DNA of 64,000 nt from Amycolatopsis iheyensis (GTDB taxonomy: Bacteria > Actinomycetota > Actinomycetes > Mycobacteriales > Pseudonocardiaceae), in NCBI RefSeq assembly GCF_024703995.1, contig NZ_JAMXQV010000032.1, positions 1-64,000 on the forward strand, read 5' to 3'. The position numbers and the translations under genes were made by a program. Shown piece by piece: positions 1 to 8,436 of the stretch. Position 1 is the stretch's first letter. Each line of letters begins with the position of its first letter. Below the pieces are notes generated by a model. That model did no database searches and had not been told where the DNA came from. It was given only the letters and a program-made list of their open reading frames with translations.

Positions 1-80
1 GTCGGGCGACGCGACCACCGCAGCAACGTCTCGCGCTCCTCATCGCTCAACACCAACGGCGGCAGCTTCGGGCTCGGCAT
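1..80 (-). CDS. IS630 family transposase, N-terminal fragment (runs off window)
   Basis: The reading frame starts at ATG 80..78 and gives MPSPKLPPLVLSDEERETLL followed by a Trp/Arg-rich stretch before leaving the window. This is the typical opening of actinobacterial IS630 transposases, the helix-turn-helix part that binds the terminal repeats. The DDE catalytic domain is not in view. Whether the full copy is intact cannot be judged. It probably moves by cut-and-paste into TA sites, as known for the family. Confidence 0.6.
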   Translation of the reverse strand, partial: MPSPKLPPLVLSDEERETLLRWSRRP

Positions 81-124
81 CACAGCATCCTAGACACTGG
101 CCACGAAATTAAGACTCAGGACAC
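1..124 (-). mobile_element. End of an IS630-type insertion sequence (partial)
   Basis: The first 80 bases encode, on minus, the N-terminus of an IS630-type transposase. Between its start and position 124 lies about 44 bp of AT-richer non-coding DNA with the short motif GTGTC near both edges, as expected for a terminal inverted-repeat region. A TA dinucleotide at 125-126 fits the TA target duplication of this family. The other end of the element lies outside the window, so the boundary at 124 is inferred. Confidence 0.6.
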
Positions 125-402
125 TAGGCCTCGGCGAGATCCTCGGGCAGGTCGAACTCGCCGTCGCGGACGCCCTTGACGAACGCGTCCCACTCCCCCG
201 GCGTGAAGACGAGGATGACGCCGTCCGGCTTCGCCGACTGCCGCATCGCGGTGTAGGTGACGCCGTCGGTGTGCTCGATGAAGGCGTACTCGACGCAGTC
301 GTCGAGGGTGACGCCCTCGGGCTCCGCCCGGATCCACTCCGCCTTCGTGAAGTCGAGGTGGTGCCGGATGTGCGCCTTGTCGTCGACCGGCTGCTCACTC
401 AT
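124..402 (-). CDS. DUF397 domain-containing protein
   Basis: This 92-residue protein matches the small DUF397 family common in actinomycetes: a Trp-containing N-terminal segment (AEWIRAEPEG, about residues 22-31), a central Cys-Val (DDCVEYAF) and a C-terminal FTPGEWDAFVKGVRDGEFDL. Family members usually lie next to an XRE-type helix-turn-helix gene of the Scr1 type. No such partner is present here; the upstream neighbour is ilvC. The start at 402 gives a normal family length. The TAG stop (126..124) sits exactly at the inferred end of the IS element, so the last one to three residues may have been altered by the insertion. Function unknown. Confidence 0.8.
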   Translation of the reverse strand: MSEQPVDDKAHIRHHLDFTKAEWIRAEPEGVTLDDCVEYAFIEHTDGVTYTAMRQSAKPDGVILVFTPGEWDAFVKGVRDGEFDLPEDLAEA

Positions 403-437
403 GTTCGCCAGCGTAGCGAAACGACCACCGAACGCAC

Positions 438-471
438 CGAAGGGGACGCCCGGCACCGGGCGTCCCCTTCG
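438..471 (-). terminator. Rho-independent-type hairpin downstream of ilvC
   Basis: A perfect 15-bp GC-rich stem (438-452 pairing with 457-471) with a four-base loop lies 12 bases beyond the ilvC stop. There is no U tract, which is common in high-GC actinobacteria. It probably ends the ilvBNC transcript. Confidence 0.75.
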
Positions 472-482
472 GCTGGGGGAAC

Positions 483-1496
<1,014 letters not shown>

Positions 1497-1530
1497 GGGG
1501 GTTACTGCTTCCTTTCCTGACTTACTTCTT

Positions 1531-2037
1531 TTAGCGCGGGGATGTCGCGGTGATCGAACGGGCGCCGCGACCCACCGCGACCATGCCGGACTGCACGAGC
1601 TCGCGGATGCCATACGGCTCCAGCATCCGCAGCAACGCACCGATCTTGTCGGACGTCCCGGTGGCCTCGACGGTGAGTGCCTCGGGAGAGACGTCCACCA
1701 CCTTGGCCCGGAAGAGCTGGACGGTCTCGAGGACCTGGCTGCGCACGGTGTTGTCGGCGCGAACCTTCACCAGCAGCAGTTCACGCTGCACGGCGGTCGA
1801 CTGCTCCAGCTCGACGATCTTGATCACGTTGACCAGCTTGTTGAGCTGCTTCGTCACCTGTTCGAGCGGTAGCTCTTCCACGGCGACCACGATCGTCATG
1901 CGGGACACCTCGGGGTTTTCCGTGGGCCCGACGGCGAGGGACTCGATGTTGAACCCGCGGCGGGAGAACAGGCCGGACACGCGTGCGAGCACACCGGGCT
2001 TGTTCTCGACCAGGACACTCAGTGTGTGGACGCTCAT
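1531..2037 (-). CDS. ilvN: Acetolactate synthase small (regulatory) subunit
   Basis: This 168-residue protein is the regulatory subunit that binds IlvB, raises its activity and confers valine feedback inhibition. An N-terminal ACT domain (about residues 4-75) opens with HTLSVLVENKPGVLARVSGL, the valine-binding edge of the family; a second ACT-like domain follows (RELLLVKVRADN to the end). Length is normal for the family (about 160-170). The ATG at 2037 leaves a single base after the ilvB stop, so the two genes are probably translationally coupled and made in balanced amounts. Confidence 0.96.
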   Translation of the reverse strand: MSVHTLSVLVENKPGVLARVSGLFSRRGFNIESLAVGPTENPEVSRMTIVVAVEELPLEQVTKQLNKLVNVIKIVELEQSTAVQRELLLVKVRADNTVRSQVLETVQLFRAKVVDVSPEALTVEATGTSDKIGALLRMLEPYGIRELVQSGMVAVGRGARSITATSPR

Positions 2038-2038
2038 C

Positions 2039-3925
2039 TCAGCGCTCACCTTCCCCAGCGGCTTCCGCGGCAGCTTCGGTCGTCTCGACCGAGACCTCGT
2101 CGTCGTCGAACAGCGGCCGGATGCCCCGGACCGCCATGATCTCGTCGTTGCCGGTGCCCGCGGCGACCATCGGCCACACCTGGGCATCCTTCCCCACGAC
2201 GAAGTCGATCACGACGGGGCGGTCGTTGATCTCCATCGCGCGGCGGATGGTGGCGTCGACGTCTTCGCGCGTCTCGCAGCGCAGGCCCGCGCAGCCCAGC
2301 GCCTCGGCCAGCAGCACGAAGTCCGGGATGCGGTGCTTGTGCGTGCCGAGGTCGGTGTTGGAGTACCGCTCCGAGTAGAAGAGGTTCTGCCACTGGCGGA
2401 CCATGCCCAGGTTGCCGTTGTTGATGACGGCGACCTTGATCGGCGCGCCCTCGATGGCGCAGGTGGCCAGCTCCTGGTTGGTCATCTGGAAGCAGCCGTC
2501 GCCGTCGATCGCCCACACCGGGGTGTCCGGGACGCCGAACTGCGCGCCCATCGCGGCCGGCACGGCGAAGCCCATGGTGCCGAGCCCGCCGGAGTTGATC
2601 CAGGTGCGCGGGTTCTCGTACTTGACGAACTGCGCGGCCCACATCTGGTGCTGGCCGACGCCGGCGGCGTACACCGCGTCCGGGCCGACGAGCTCGCCGA
2701 TCCGCTCGATGACGTACTGCGGCGACAGCGAACCGTCGTCGGGCCACTCGTAGCCGGCCGGGTAGGTCTTGCGCCAGTCGTCGGCCAGCGTCCACCAGGC
2801 AGCGAGGTCCGGCTTGCCGCCGTGCTCGAACTCCGTGGTGACCGCGGCGATCAGCTCACCGATGATCTCCTTGCAGTCGCCCACGATCGGCACGTCGGCC
2901 TTGCGGTTCTTGGAGATCTCGGCCGGGTCGATGTCGGCGTGCACGATCGCGGCGTCCGGCGCGAAGGACGACAGCTGCCCGGTGACGCGGTCGTCGAACC
3001 GAGCGCCGAGCGCGATCAGCAGGTCGGCGCGCTGCATCGCGGCGACGGCGGCGACCGAGCCGTGCATGCCCGGCATGCCGAGGTGCTGCGGGTGCGAGTC
3101 GGGGAACGCGCCGCGCGCCATCAGCGTGGTGACGACCGGGATGTTCGTCAGCTCGGCGAGCTGCTTGAGCTGCTCGTGCGCCTCGGCCTTGATGACGCCG
3201 CCGCCGACGTAGAGCACCGGGCGGCGCGACTTCGCGATCAGCTTCGCGGCTTCGCGGACCTGCTTGCCGTGCGGGCGCAGCGTCGGGCGGTAGCCCGGCA
3301 GCCGCAGCTCGGTCGGCCAAGAGAACGACGTCATCTCCTGCAGCACGTCCTTGGGGATGTCCACCAGGACGGGGCCGGGTCGGCCCGTCGCGGCCAGGTG
3401 GAACGCCTCGGCGATGGTCCGCGGGATCTCCGCCGGGTCCGTGACGAGGAAGTTGTGCTTGGTGATCGGCATGGTGATGCCGCAGATGTCGGCTTCCTGG
3501 AACGCATCGGTGCCGATCAGCGCCCGGGACTGCTGCCCGGTGATGGCCACGACCGGGACGGAGTCCATGTTCGCGTCGGCCAGCGGGGTGACCAGGTTGG
3601 TCGCGCCCGGGCCGGAGGTGGCCATGCAGACGCCGACCTTGCCGGTGGCCTGCGCGTAACCGGTCGCAGCGTGGCCGGCGCCCTGCTCGTGGCGGACCAG
3701 GACGTGCCGGACCTTCGTCGAGTCCAGCAGCGGGTCGTAGGCGGGCAGGATGGTGCCGCCGGGAATGCCGAAGACCACCTCGGCGCCGACCGCCTCGAGC
3801 GAGCGCACGAGCGACTGCGCGCCGGTGACGCGCACCGGGGTTCCCGCCGGGGGCGCCGGCTTCGGACGTGCTCCGGGCGCGCCGGGCACCGGGCCCGGCT
3901 TCGTCGGATTTGTGGCACTGGTCAT
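2039..3925 (-). CDS. ilvB: Acetolactate synthase large (catalytic) subunit
   Basis: IlvB (628 aa) is the thiamine-diphosphate and FAD enzyme that joins two pyruvates, or pyruvate and 2-oxobutyrate, the committed step of branched-chain amino-acid synthesis. Visible are the catalytic Glu in VLVRHEQGAGHAATGYA (Glu80), the FAD-binding middle domain and the ThDP motif GDGCFQMTNQELAT ending near INNGNLGM. The first 30 residues are Pro/Ala-rich and look like a disordered extension. ATG 3925 has a GAGG ribosome-binding site 8 bases upstream. It is preceded by a leader peptide and attenuator and followed by ilvN and ilvC. Confidence 0.97.
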   Translation of the reverse strand: MTSATNPTKPGPVPGAPGARPKPAPPAGTPVRVTGAQSLVRSLEAVGAEVVFGIPGGTILPAYDPLLDSTKVRHVLVRHEQGAGHAATGYAQATGKVGVCMATSGPGATNLVTPLADANMDSVPVVAITGQQSRALIGTDAFQEADICGITMPITKHNFLVTDPAEIPRTIAEAFHLAATGRPGPVLVDIPKDVLQEMTSFSWPTELRLPGYRPTLRPHGKQVREAAKLIAKSRRPVLYVGGGVIKAEAHEQLKQLAELTNIPVVTTLMARGAFPDSHPQHLGMPGMHGSVAAVAAMQRADLLIALGARFDDRVTGQLSSFAPDAAIVHADIDPAEISKNRKADVPIVGDCKEIIGELIAAVTTEFEHGGKPDLAAWWTLADDWRKTYPAGYEWPDDGSLSPQYVIERIGELVGPDAVYAAGVGQHQMWAAQFVKYENPRTWINSGGLGTMGFAVPAAMGAQFGVPDTPVWAIDGDGCFQMTNQELATCAIEGAPIKVAVINNGNLGMVRQWQNLFYSERYSNTDLGTHKHRIPDFVLLAEALGCAGLRCETREDVDATIRRAMEINDRPVVIDFVVGKDAQVWPMVAAGTGNDEIMAVRGIRPLFDDDEVSVETTEAAAEAAGEGER

Positions 3926-4018
3926 CGGGTCTGCCTCGTGGGTCTCGGTGTCACTCGTTCGGGTCTTTTTTGAGCTCACTTGGTGCGGTGGGGCCGGGAA
4001 TCGCTTCCCTGGGGCAAC

Positions 4019-4056
4019 AAAAAACCCTCGCCGACCGTAAGGTCGCACGAGGGTTC
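4019..4056 (-). terminator. Attenuator terminator in the ilvBNC leader
   Basis: The leader RNA contains AACCCTCG pairing with CGAGGGTT, extended by an inner GCGACC/GGTCG helix, and ends in a run of six U (4024..4019). This is a textbook intrinsic terminator placed 93 bases before the ilvB start. Just upstream, a 12-base segment at the end of the leader peptide (GCGCGTCGACGC) can pair perfectly with a segment abutting the terminator stem. That gives alternative folds, so I read this as transcription attenuation. Confidence 0.85.
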
Positions 4057-4083
4057 GCGCGTCGACGCAGCGGAAAGACTTCC

Positions 4084-4131
4084 CTAAGCGTCGACGCGCT
4101 TGGGAAGTACGAGGCCGGTCAGCGGTGTCAC
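4084..4131 (-). CDS. ilvB leader peptide (branched-chain-rich attenuation peptide)
   Basis: A 15-codon frame starts at GTG 4131 and ends at TAG 4086..4084, encoding MTPLTGLVLPKRVDA. It holds three Leu and two Val codons, the amino acids made by the downstream operon. The last codons lie inside a hairpin (CTTCCC-AAGCG pairing with CGCTT-A-GGGAAG), so ribosome position would decide which of two alternative structures forms before the terminator. The GTG is 7 bases after the predicted -10, so the peptide is probably translated from a leaderless message. Ile codons are absent. Confidence 0.8.
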   Translation of the reverse strand: MTPLTGLVLPKRVDA

Positions 4132-4138
4132 GACGCTG

Positions 4139-4168
4139 ACGCTAGTCCGAAGGTCTCTCGAGTGTCAA
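4139..4168 (-). promoter_or_regulatory. Promoter of the ilvBNC operon
   Basis: On minus, TTGACA (4168..4163) and TAGCGT (4144..4139) are separated by 18 bases, a near-consensus housekeeping promoter. The predicted transcript start, 7 to 8 bases downstream, coincides with the GTG of the leader peptide at 4131. Confidence 0.75.
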
Positions 4169-4260
4169 CTCTGCGGGATGACATGTCCGCATGCTGGACA
4201 CGGGTCACACCGGCGAGACCCGGTTCCGGGCCGGGCGCGCCCGCGGTGCACCATTTCGGG

Positions 4261-4710
4261 GTGGCCGAAAAAGAGCAGGACGAGGGCCGGAAGGCCGTCT
4301 TCCGGATCCCCCGCACGTCGTTCATGGCGATCGCCCTCCTGACGATCTGCGTGACGCCCGTCGCGCTCGGGGACATCCCGTACCTGCAGTGGCTCTACAT
4401 CTTCCCGATCGCGCTGGCGGTGTTCGTGGTACGCACGCGCACGATCGCGACGCGCTCGGGGCTGGCAGTGCGCACCATGTTCGGCCACCGCGACGTGCCG
4501 TGGTCGTCGCTCAAGGGCCTCGCGATCACCAAGAAGGCGCGCGTGCAGGCGGTGCTGAAGGACGACACGAAGGTGCCGCTGCCGACCGTGCGGACCCGGC
4601 ACCTGCCGGTGCTGTCGCTGGTCAGCGAGGGTCTGGTCGCCGACCCGAGCGGGCTGCTGGACGCCGAGGACATCAAGCCGGCCGAACCCAAGGCGACACC
4701 CGGGGAGTGA
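4261..4710 (+). CDS. PH domain-containing membrane protein (CFP6-like)
   Basis: This 149-residue protein has two hydrophobic segments (about residues 20-36 and 40-58) followed by a small bacterial PH domain (VRTRTIATRSGLAVRTMFGHR onward, with the VPWSSLKGL strand). It resembles low-molecular-weight antigen CFP6 of mycobacteria (family bPH_6), whose gene is likewise beside ilvB. The role of the family is not established. The GTG start at 4261 is chosen because homologous sequence begins just after it; its ribosome-binding site is weak. It is divergent from ilvB and upstream of ilvD on the same strand. Confidence 0.8.
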   Translation: MAEKEQDEGRKAVFRIPRTSFMAIALLTICVTPVALGDIPYLQWLYIFPIALAVFVVRTRTIATRSGLAVRTMFGHRDVPWSSLKGLAITKKARVQAVLKDDTKVPLPTVRTRHLPVLSLVSEGLVADPSGLLDAEDIKPAEPKATPGE

Positions 4711-4744
4711 CCCCCCGTCGCGGACAAGCGCCGCCCGCAGGTCT

Positions 4745-4763
4745 AAATTGGTAGGACCAGTTT
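4745..4763. promoter_or_regulatory. GntR-like operator upstream of ilvD
   Basis: The 19-bp element AAATTGGTAGGACCAGTTT is an inverted repeat: TGGT-N3-ACCA flanked by AAA and TTT. Seven of the eight pairs outside the three-base centre are complementary. The TGGT/ACCA arrangement is typical of operators bound by FadR-subfamily GntR regulators. It lies 31 bases before the ilvD start. No GntR gene is present in the window, so the regulator is unknown. Confidence 0.5.
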
Positions 4764-4793
4764 TGTCGGCCCCCCTTTGACCTGGGAGTTTCC

Positions 4794-6638
4794 GTGCCGC
4801 CTCTCCGTTCCCGGACCACCACCCACGGCCGCAACGCGGCGGGCGCGCGCTCGCTCTGGCGCGCCACCGGCATGACCGACAGCGACTTCGGCAAGCCGAT
4901 CGTGGCGATCGCCAACTCCTACACGCAGTTCGTGCCCGGGCACGTGCACCTCAAGGACCTCGGCGAGATCGTCGCCGGGGCGGTCAAGGAAGCCGGCGGC
5001 GTCGCGCGCGAGTTCCACACCATCGCCGTCGACGACGGCATCGCGATGGGCCACTCGGGCATGCTCTACTCGCTGCCCTCGCGCGAGATCATCGCCGACT
5101 CGGTCGAGTACATGGTCAACGCGCACCAGGCCGACGCGCTCGTCTGCATCTCCAACTGCGACAAGATCACCCCGGGCATGCTCAACGCGGCCATGCGGCT
5201 GAACATCCCGGTGGTGTTCGTCTCCGGCGGGCCGATGGAGGCCGGCAAGGCCGTGGTCGTGGGCGGTGTCGCGCAGGCGCCGACCGACCTGATCACCGCG
5301 ATCGCCGCGTCGGCCAGCCCCGAGGTCGACGAGGACGGGCTGTCGATCGTCGAGCGCTCCGCCTGCCCGACGTGTGGTTCGTGCTCGGGCATGTTCACCG
5401 CGAACTCGATGAACTGCCTCACCGAGGCGCTGGGGCTCTCCCTGCCGGGCAACGGCTCCACGCTGGCGACGCACGCCGCGCGCCGCGCGCTGTTCGAGGA
5501 GGCCGGGCGCACGGTCGTCGAGCTGTGCCGCAAGTGGTACGAGGAGGACGACGACTCGGTGCTGCCCCGCTCGATCGCGTCGAAGGCGGCGTTCGAGAAC
5601 GCGATGGCCCTCGACATGGCGATGGGCGGCTCGACGAACACGGTGCTGCACATCCTCGCGGCCGCCCAGGAGGGCGAGGTCGACTTCACGATCGCCGACA
5701 TCGACGCGATCGGCCGCCGCGTGCCGTGCCTGTCGAAGGTGGCGCCGAACTCGGACTACCACATGGAGGACGTCCACCGCGCGGGCGGAATCCCGGCGAT
5801 CCTCGGCGAGCTGTACCGCGGCGGGCTGCTGAACACCGACGTCCGGTCGGTCCACTCCCCGGACATCGACTCCTGGCTCTCGGCTTGGGACATCCGGGCT
5901 TCGTCGCCTTCTTCTGTTGCTCTCGAGCTGTTCCACGCGGCGCCGGGCGGGGTCCGCACGACCGAGGCGTTCTCGACTGCCAATCGGTGGTCGTCCCTCG
6001 ACACGGACGCGGCGGGCGGCTGCATCCGCGACGTCGAGCACGCGTACACCAAGGACGGCGGCCTGGCGATCCTGCGCGGCAACCTCGCGGAGAACGGCGC
6101 GGTGATCAAGGCGGCGGGCATCGACGAGGACCTGTGGCACTTCGAGGGCCCGGCGCGGGTGCTGGAGAGCCAGGAGGAGGCCGTGTCGGCGATCCTCAAG
6201 AAGGAGATCCAGCCGGGCGAGGTGCTGGTGATCCGCTACGAGGGTCCGGCGGGCGGCCCGGGCATGCAGGAAATGCTGCACCCGACGGCGTTCCTCAAGG
6301 GTTCGGGCCTGGGCAAGAAGTGCGCCCTGATCACCGACGGCCGCTTCTCGGGCGGCTCGTCGGGGATCTCGGTCGGCCACATCTCCCCCGAGGCGGCGGC
6401 CGGCGGCCTGATCGCCCTGGTCGAAAACGGCGACCGGATCCTCCTGGACATCCACGAGCGCCGGCTGGAGCTGCTGGTGGACGCGGAGATCCTGGCCGAG
6501 CGCCGGTCGAAGATGGAGGCATCGGAGCGCCCGTGGCAGCCGAAGGAGCGCCAGCGCCCGGTGACGGCGGCCCTGCGCGCGTACGCCCGGATGGCGACGT
6601 CGGCCGACACCGGCGCGGTCCGCGACGTGAACAAATAA
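4794..6638 (+). CDS. ilvD: Dihydroxy-acid dehydratase
   Basis: IlvD (614 aa) dehydrates the dihydroxy acids from IlvC to 2-oxoisovalerate and 2-oxo-3-methylvalerate, using an iron-sulfur cluster and Mg2+. Cluster-ligand motifs are CISNCDK (residues 118-124) and CPTCGSC (191-197), and the C-terminal signature ITDGRFSGGSSG is intact. Length fits the long E. coli-like form. The GTG at 4794 follows a GGGAG ribosome-binding site. It is divergent from the ilvBNC operon, with its own upstream region carrying a GntR-like dyad. A short patch near 5890-5930 uses NNT codons unlike the rest of the gene. Confidence 0.96.
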   Translation: MPPLRSRTTTHGRNAAGARSLWRATGMTDSDFGKPIVAIANSYTQFVPGHVHLKDLGEIVAGAVKEAGGVAREFHTIAVDDGIAMGHSGMLYSLPSREIIADSVEYMVNAHQADALVCISNCDKITPGMLNAAMRLNIPVVFVSGGPMEAGKAVVVGGVAQAPTDLITAIAASASPEVDEDGLSIVERSACPTCGSCSGMFTANSMNCLTEALGLSLPGNGSTLATHAARRALFEEAGRTVVELCRKWYEEDDDSVLPRSIASKAAFENAMALDMAMGGSTNTVLHILAAAQEGEVDFTIADIDAIGRRVPCLSKVAPNSDYHMEDVHRAGGIPAILGELYRGGLLNTDVRSVHSPDIDSWLSAWDIRASSPSSVALELFHAAPGGVRTTEAFSTANRWSSLDTDAAGGCIRDVEHAYTKDGGLAILRGNLAENGAVIKAAGIDEDLWHFEGPARVLESQEEAVSAILKKEIQPGEVLVIRYEGPAGGPGMQEMLHPTAFLKGSGLGKKCALITDGRFSGGSSGISVGHISPEAAAGGLIALVENGDRILLDIHERRLELLVDAEILAERRSKMEASERPWQPKERQRPVTAALRAYARMATSADTGAVRDVNK

Positions 6639-6656
6639 CCCCGGCTCCACCCGCGC

Positions 6657-6687
6657 GAAGGCCGTCCCGTTCCCCGGGGCGGCCTTC
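6657..6687 (+). terminator. Hairpin terminator after ilvD
   Basis: A 12-bp stem with one G-T pair (6657-6668 with 6676-6687) and a seven-base loop lies 18 bases after the ilvD stop. No T tract follows. It may act in both directions, since the next gene converges from the right. Confidence 0.65.
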
Positions 6688-6840
6688 CGCCGTTTCCGGG
6701 CAGCACCAACCCCCGCCCGCGAAGGGGAACCCCCGGATTCAACGTTACCGGCGGCCACCGACACTTCCCGCTCGTCCCGGCCGGGTTATCCACAACCCCG
6801 CCCGCGAAGCCGAGTTGTCCCCAGCCCCCGGTCCCCAGCC

Positions 6841-7416
6841 CTACCGCGTCAAAACGATGACCACCACCGCGGCCGCCGCGGCCAGCAGCAGCGAGACCAG
6901 CCCCAACGGCAGCGGCCGCTTCCGCCACGGCGTGTTCCGCTCCAGCGAAATCGGCCCCGACCCGGTGAACAGCAGGCTCAGTGCCGAAGCCGCCAGCAGC
7001 AGCTCGAACTCGAAGCCCTGCCCCTGGCCCTCGAAGAACCCGCCGTGGAACTTCGCGTACACGGCGTTCGCCGCGACGCCGAGCAGCGCGGCCGCGGCCA
7101 GCGGCGTGAACAGGCCGACGATCACCAGCACCCCGCCGCCGACCTCGGCGATCCCGGTGATCCAGGACAGCAGCGTCGTCTGCTTGTGGTAGCCGAACGT
7201 CTCCAGCATCCGCGCGAATCCGCTGATGCCGGGGCCACCGAACAGGCCGAACAGGTGCTGCAGCCCGTGCGCGCCCATGGTCACGCCGAGCGCCAGCCGC
7301 AGGATCAGCAGGCCGAGGCCCAGCCCGCCCTGCCGCGGGGTGTCGTCGGGCCCGTCGTCCTCGACGCCCGAGAGGAGGCTGGTCGGCTGCTGCGAGATGT
7401 CGTCTCCACTGCTCAC
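6841..7416 (-). CDS. DoxX family membrane protein
   Basis: A 191-residue protein with four predicted membrane helices: LGLGLLILRLALGVTMGAHG, the LLSWITGIAEVGGGVLVIVG region, the LAAAALLGVAANAVY region and a C-terminal hydrophobic helix ending at LTR. The GAHGLQHLFGLFGGPG loop and AKFHGGFFEGQGQGFE are typical of DoxX proteins. In mycobacteria a DoxX homologue forms a membrane oxidoreductase complex with SodA and SseA, and a DoxX-like gene occupies this same position. The start (GTG 7416) is preferred because the protein then opens with a plausible soluble N-terminus; an upstream extension lacks family similarity. Confidence 0.82.
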   Translation of the reverse strand: MSSGDDISQQPTSLLSGVEDDGPDDTPRQGGLGLGLLILRLALGVTMGAHGLQHLFGLFGGPGISGFARMLETFGYHKQTTLLSWITGIAEVGGGVLVIVGLFTPLAAAALLGVAANAVYAKFHGGFFEGQGQGFEFELLLAASALSLLFTGSGPISLERNTPWRKRPLPLGLVSLLLAAAAAVVVIVLTR

Positions 7417-7462
7417 GCGCGAAGGGTAGGGGATCAGCGCGCCCGTCGCGACCAGTACGCGC

Positions 7463-8371
7463 CTAGTACTCGCCGTGGACGAGGTTGTCGGGCAGCTCAC
7501 CCCCGGCGTACCGGGCGATCTCGGCCGCGGCCACGGCGTAGGACCGCCCCCGCACCCCGCGCACGGCCCCGCCGATGTGCGGCGTCAGCAGCAGGCCCGG
7601 CGCCGTCCACAGCGGGTGCCCGGGCGGCGGCGGCTCGGGATCGGTGACGTCGAGGGCGGCGCGCAGCCGGCCCGTGGTCAATTCGGCGACCAGGGCCTCG
7701 GTGAGCACGACGGCGCCGCGCGCGACGTTGATCAGCACCGCGCCGTCCGGCATCTCGGCCAGGAACTCCGCGTCGACCATCCCGCGGGTGCGCGAGGTCA
7801 GCGGCACCATCAGCACGACGACGTCGTGCATGCCGAGGAGCGCGGGCAGTTCGCGCACGCCGTGCACGCCCTCGCGCGCGGTCATCCCGACCATCGTGCA
7901 GCGCGCGTCGAACGGCTCGAGCCGGCGGCGCAGGTGCCGCCCCAGGTCGCCGGCCCCGACGATCAGCACGCGCTTGCCCTGCAGCGTGTCGGCGGTCTGC
8001 CGCTCCCACCGCTGTTCGCGCTGCGCCGCCGCGAAGACGTCCAGCTTCCGGTACATCGACAGCAGCGCGGCGACGACCCACTCGGCGGTGCTCCCGCCGT
8101 GCGCGCCCCGGCACGTCGACAGCAGCACGCCGTCGGGCACCTTGCCCACCCAGTCCTCGGCGCCCGCGGCCAGCAGCTGGATCAGCTTCAGGTTCGGCAG
8201 CGTGCGCCACAGCTGTTCGCCCGGCGGGTGCTTGCCGGGGATCAGCACCTCGGCCTTGGCGGCCTCGGGTGGCACCGGCTCGCCCCACTGGTAGCGCACG
8301 GGCAGGACCCGCGGAACCTCGGCGAGCACGTTCAGGCCCTCGTCGTCGGGCACCAGCACGGTCAGCGTCAT
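7463..8371 (-). CDS. 2-hydroxyacid dehydrogenase (NAD-dependent)
   Basis: This 302-residue protein belongs to the D-isomer-specific 2-hydroxyacid dehydrogenase family, which interconverts 2-oxo acids and D-2-hydroxy acids. The dinucleotide motif VGAGDLG is at residues 138-144. The catalytic set is present: Arg218 (NVARGA), Glu246 (DPEPPPP) and His265 (TPHIGG). An upstream ATG would add 11 residues without homology, so ATG 8371 is chosen. The substrate cannot be read from sequence. It is divergent from the lipoprotein gene at 8437, with only 65 bases between. Confidence 0.9.
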   Translation of the reverse strand: MTLTVLVPDDEGLNVLAEVPRVLPVRYQWGEPVPPEAAKAEVLIPGKHPPGEQLWRTLPNLKLIQLLAAGAEDWVGKVPDGVLLSTCRGAHGGSTAEWVVAALLSMYRKLDVFAAAQREQRWERQTADTLQGKRVLIVGAGDLGRHLRRRLEPFDARCTMVGMTAREGVHGVRELPALLGMHDVVVLMVPLTSRTRGMVDAEFLAEMPDGAVLINVARGAVVLTEALVAELTTGRLRAALDVTDPEPPPPGHPLWTAPGLLLTPHIGGAVRGVRGRSYAVAAAEIARYAGGELPDNLVHGEY

Positions 8372-8422
8372 GATCCCCAACGTAATCCAGAGGTGCTCAC
8401 CCATGGTTCACGCGGCTGGCCC

Positions 8423-8428
8423 TAGGCT
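8423..8428 (+). promoter_or_regulatory. Candidate -10 of a leaderless promoter
   Basis: TAGGCT lies 8 bases before the ATG of the lipoprotein gene and no Shine-Dalgarno sequence is present. This fits a transcript starting at or next to the start codon. Confidence 0.5.
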
Positions 8429-8436
8429 GGTGAATC

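Noticed and set aside
1550..3973. Long plus-strand frame opposite ilvN and ilvB
   Set aside because: Low-complexity Arg/Val/Asp-rich translation and no start context; both minus-strand genes are certain.
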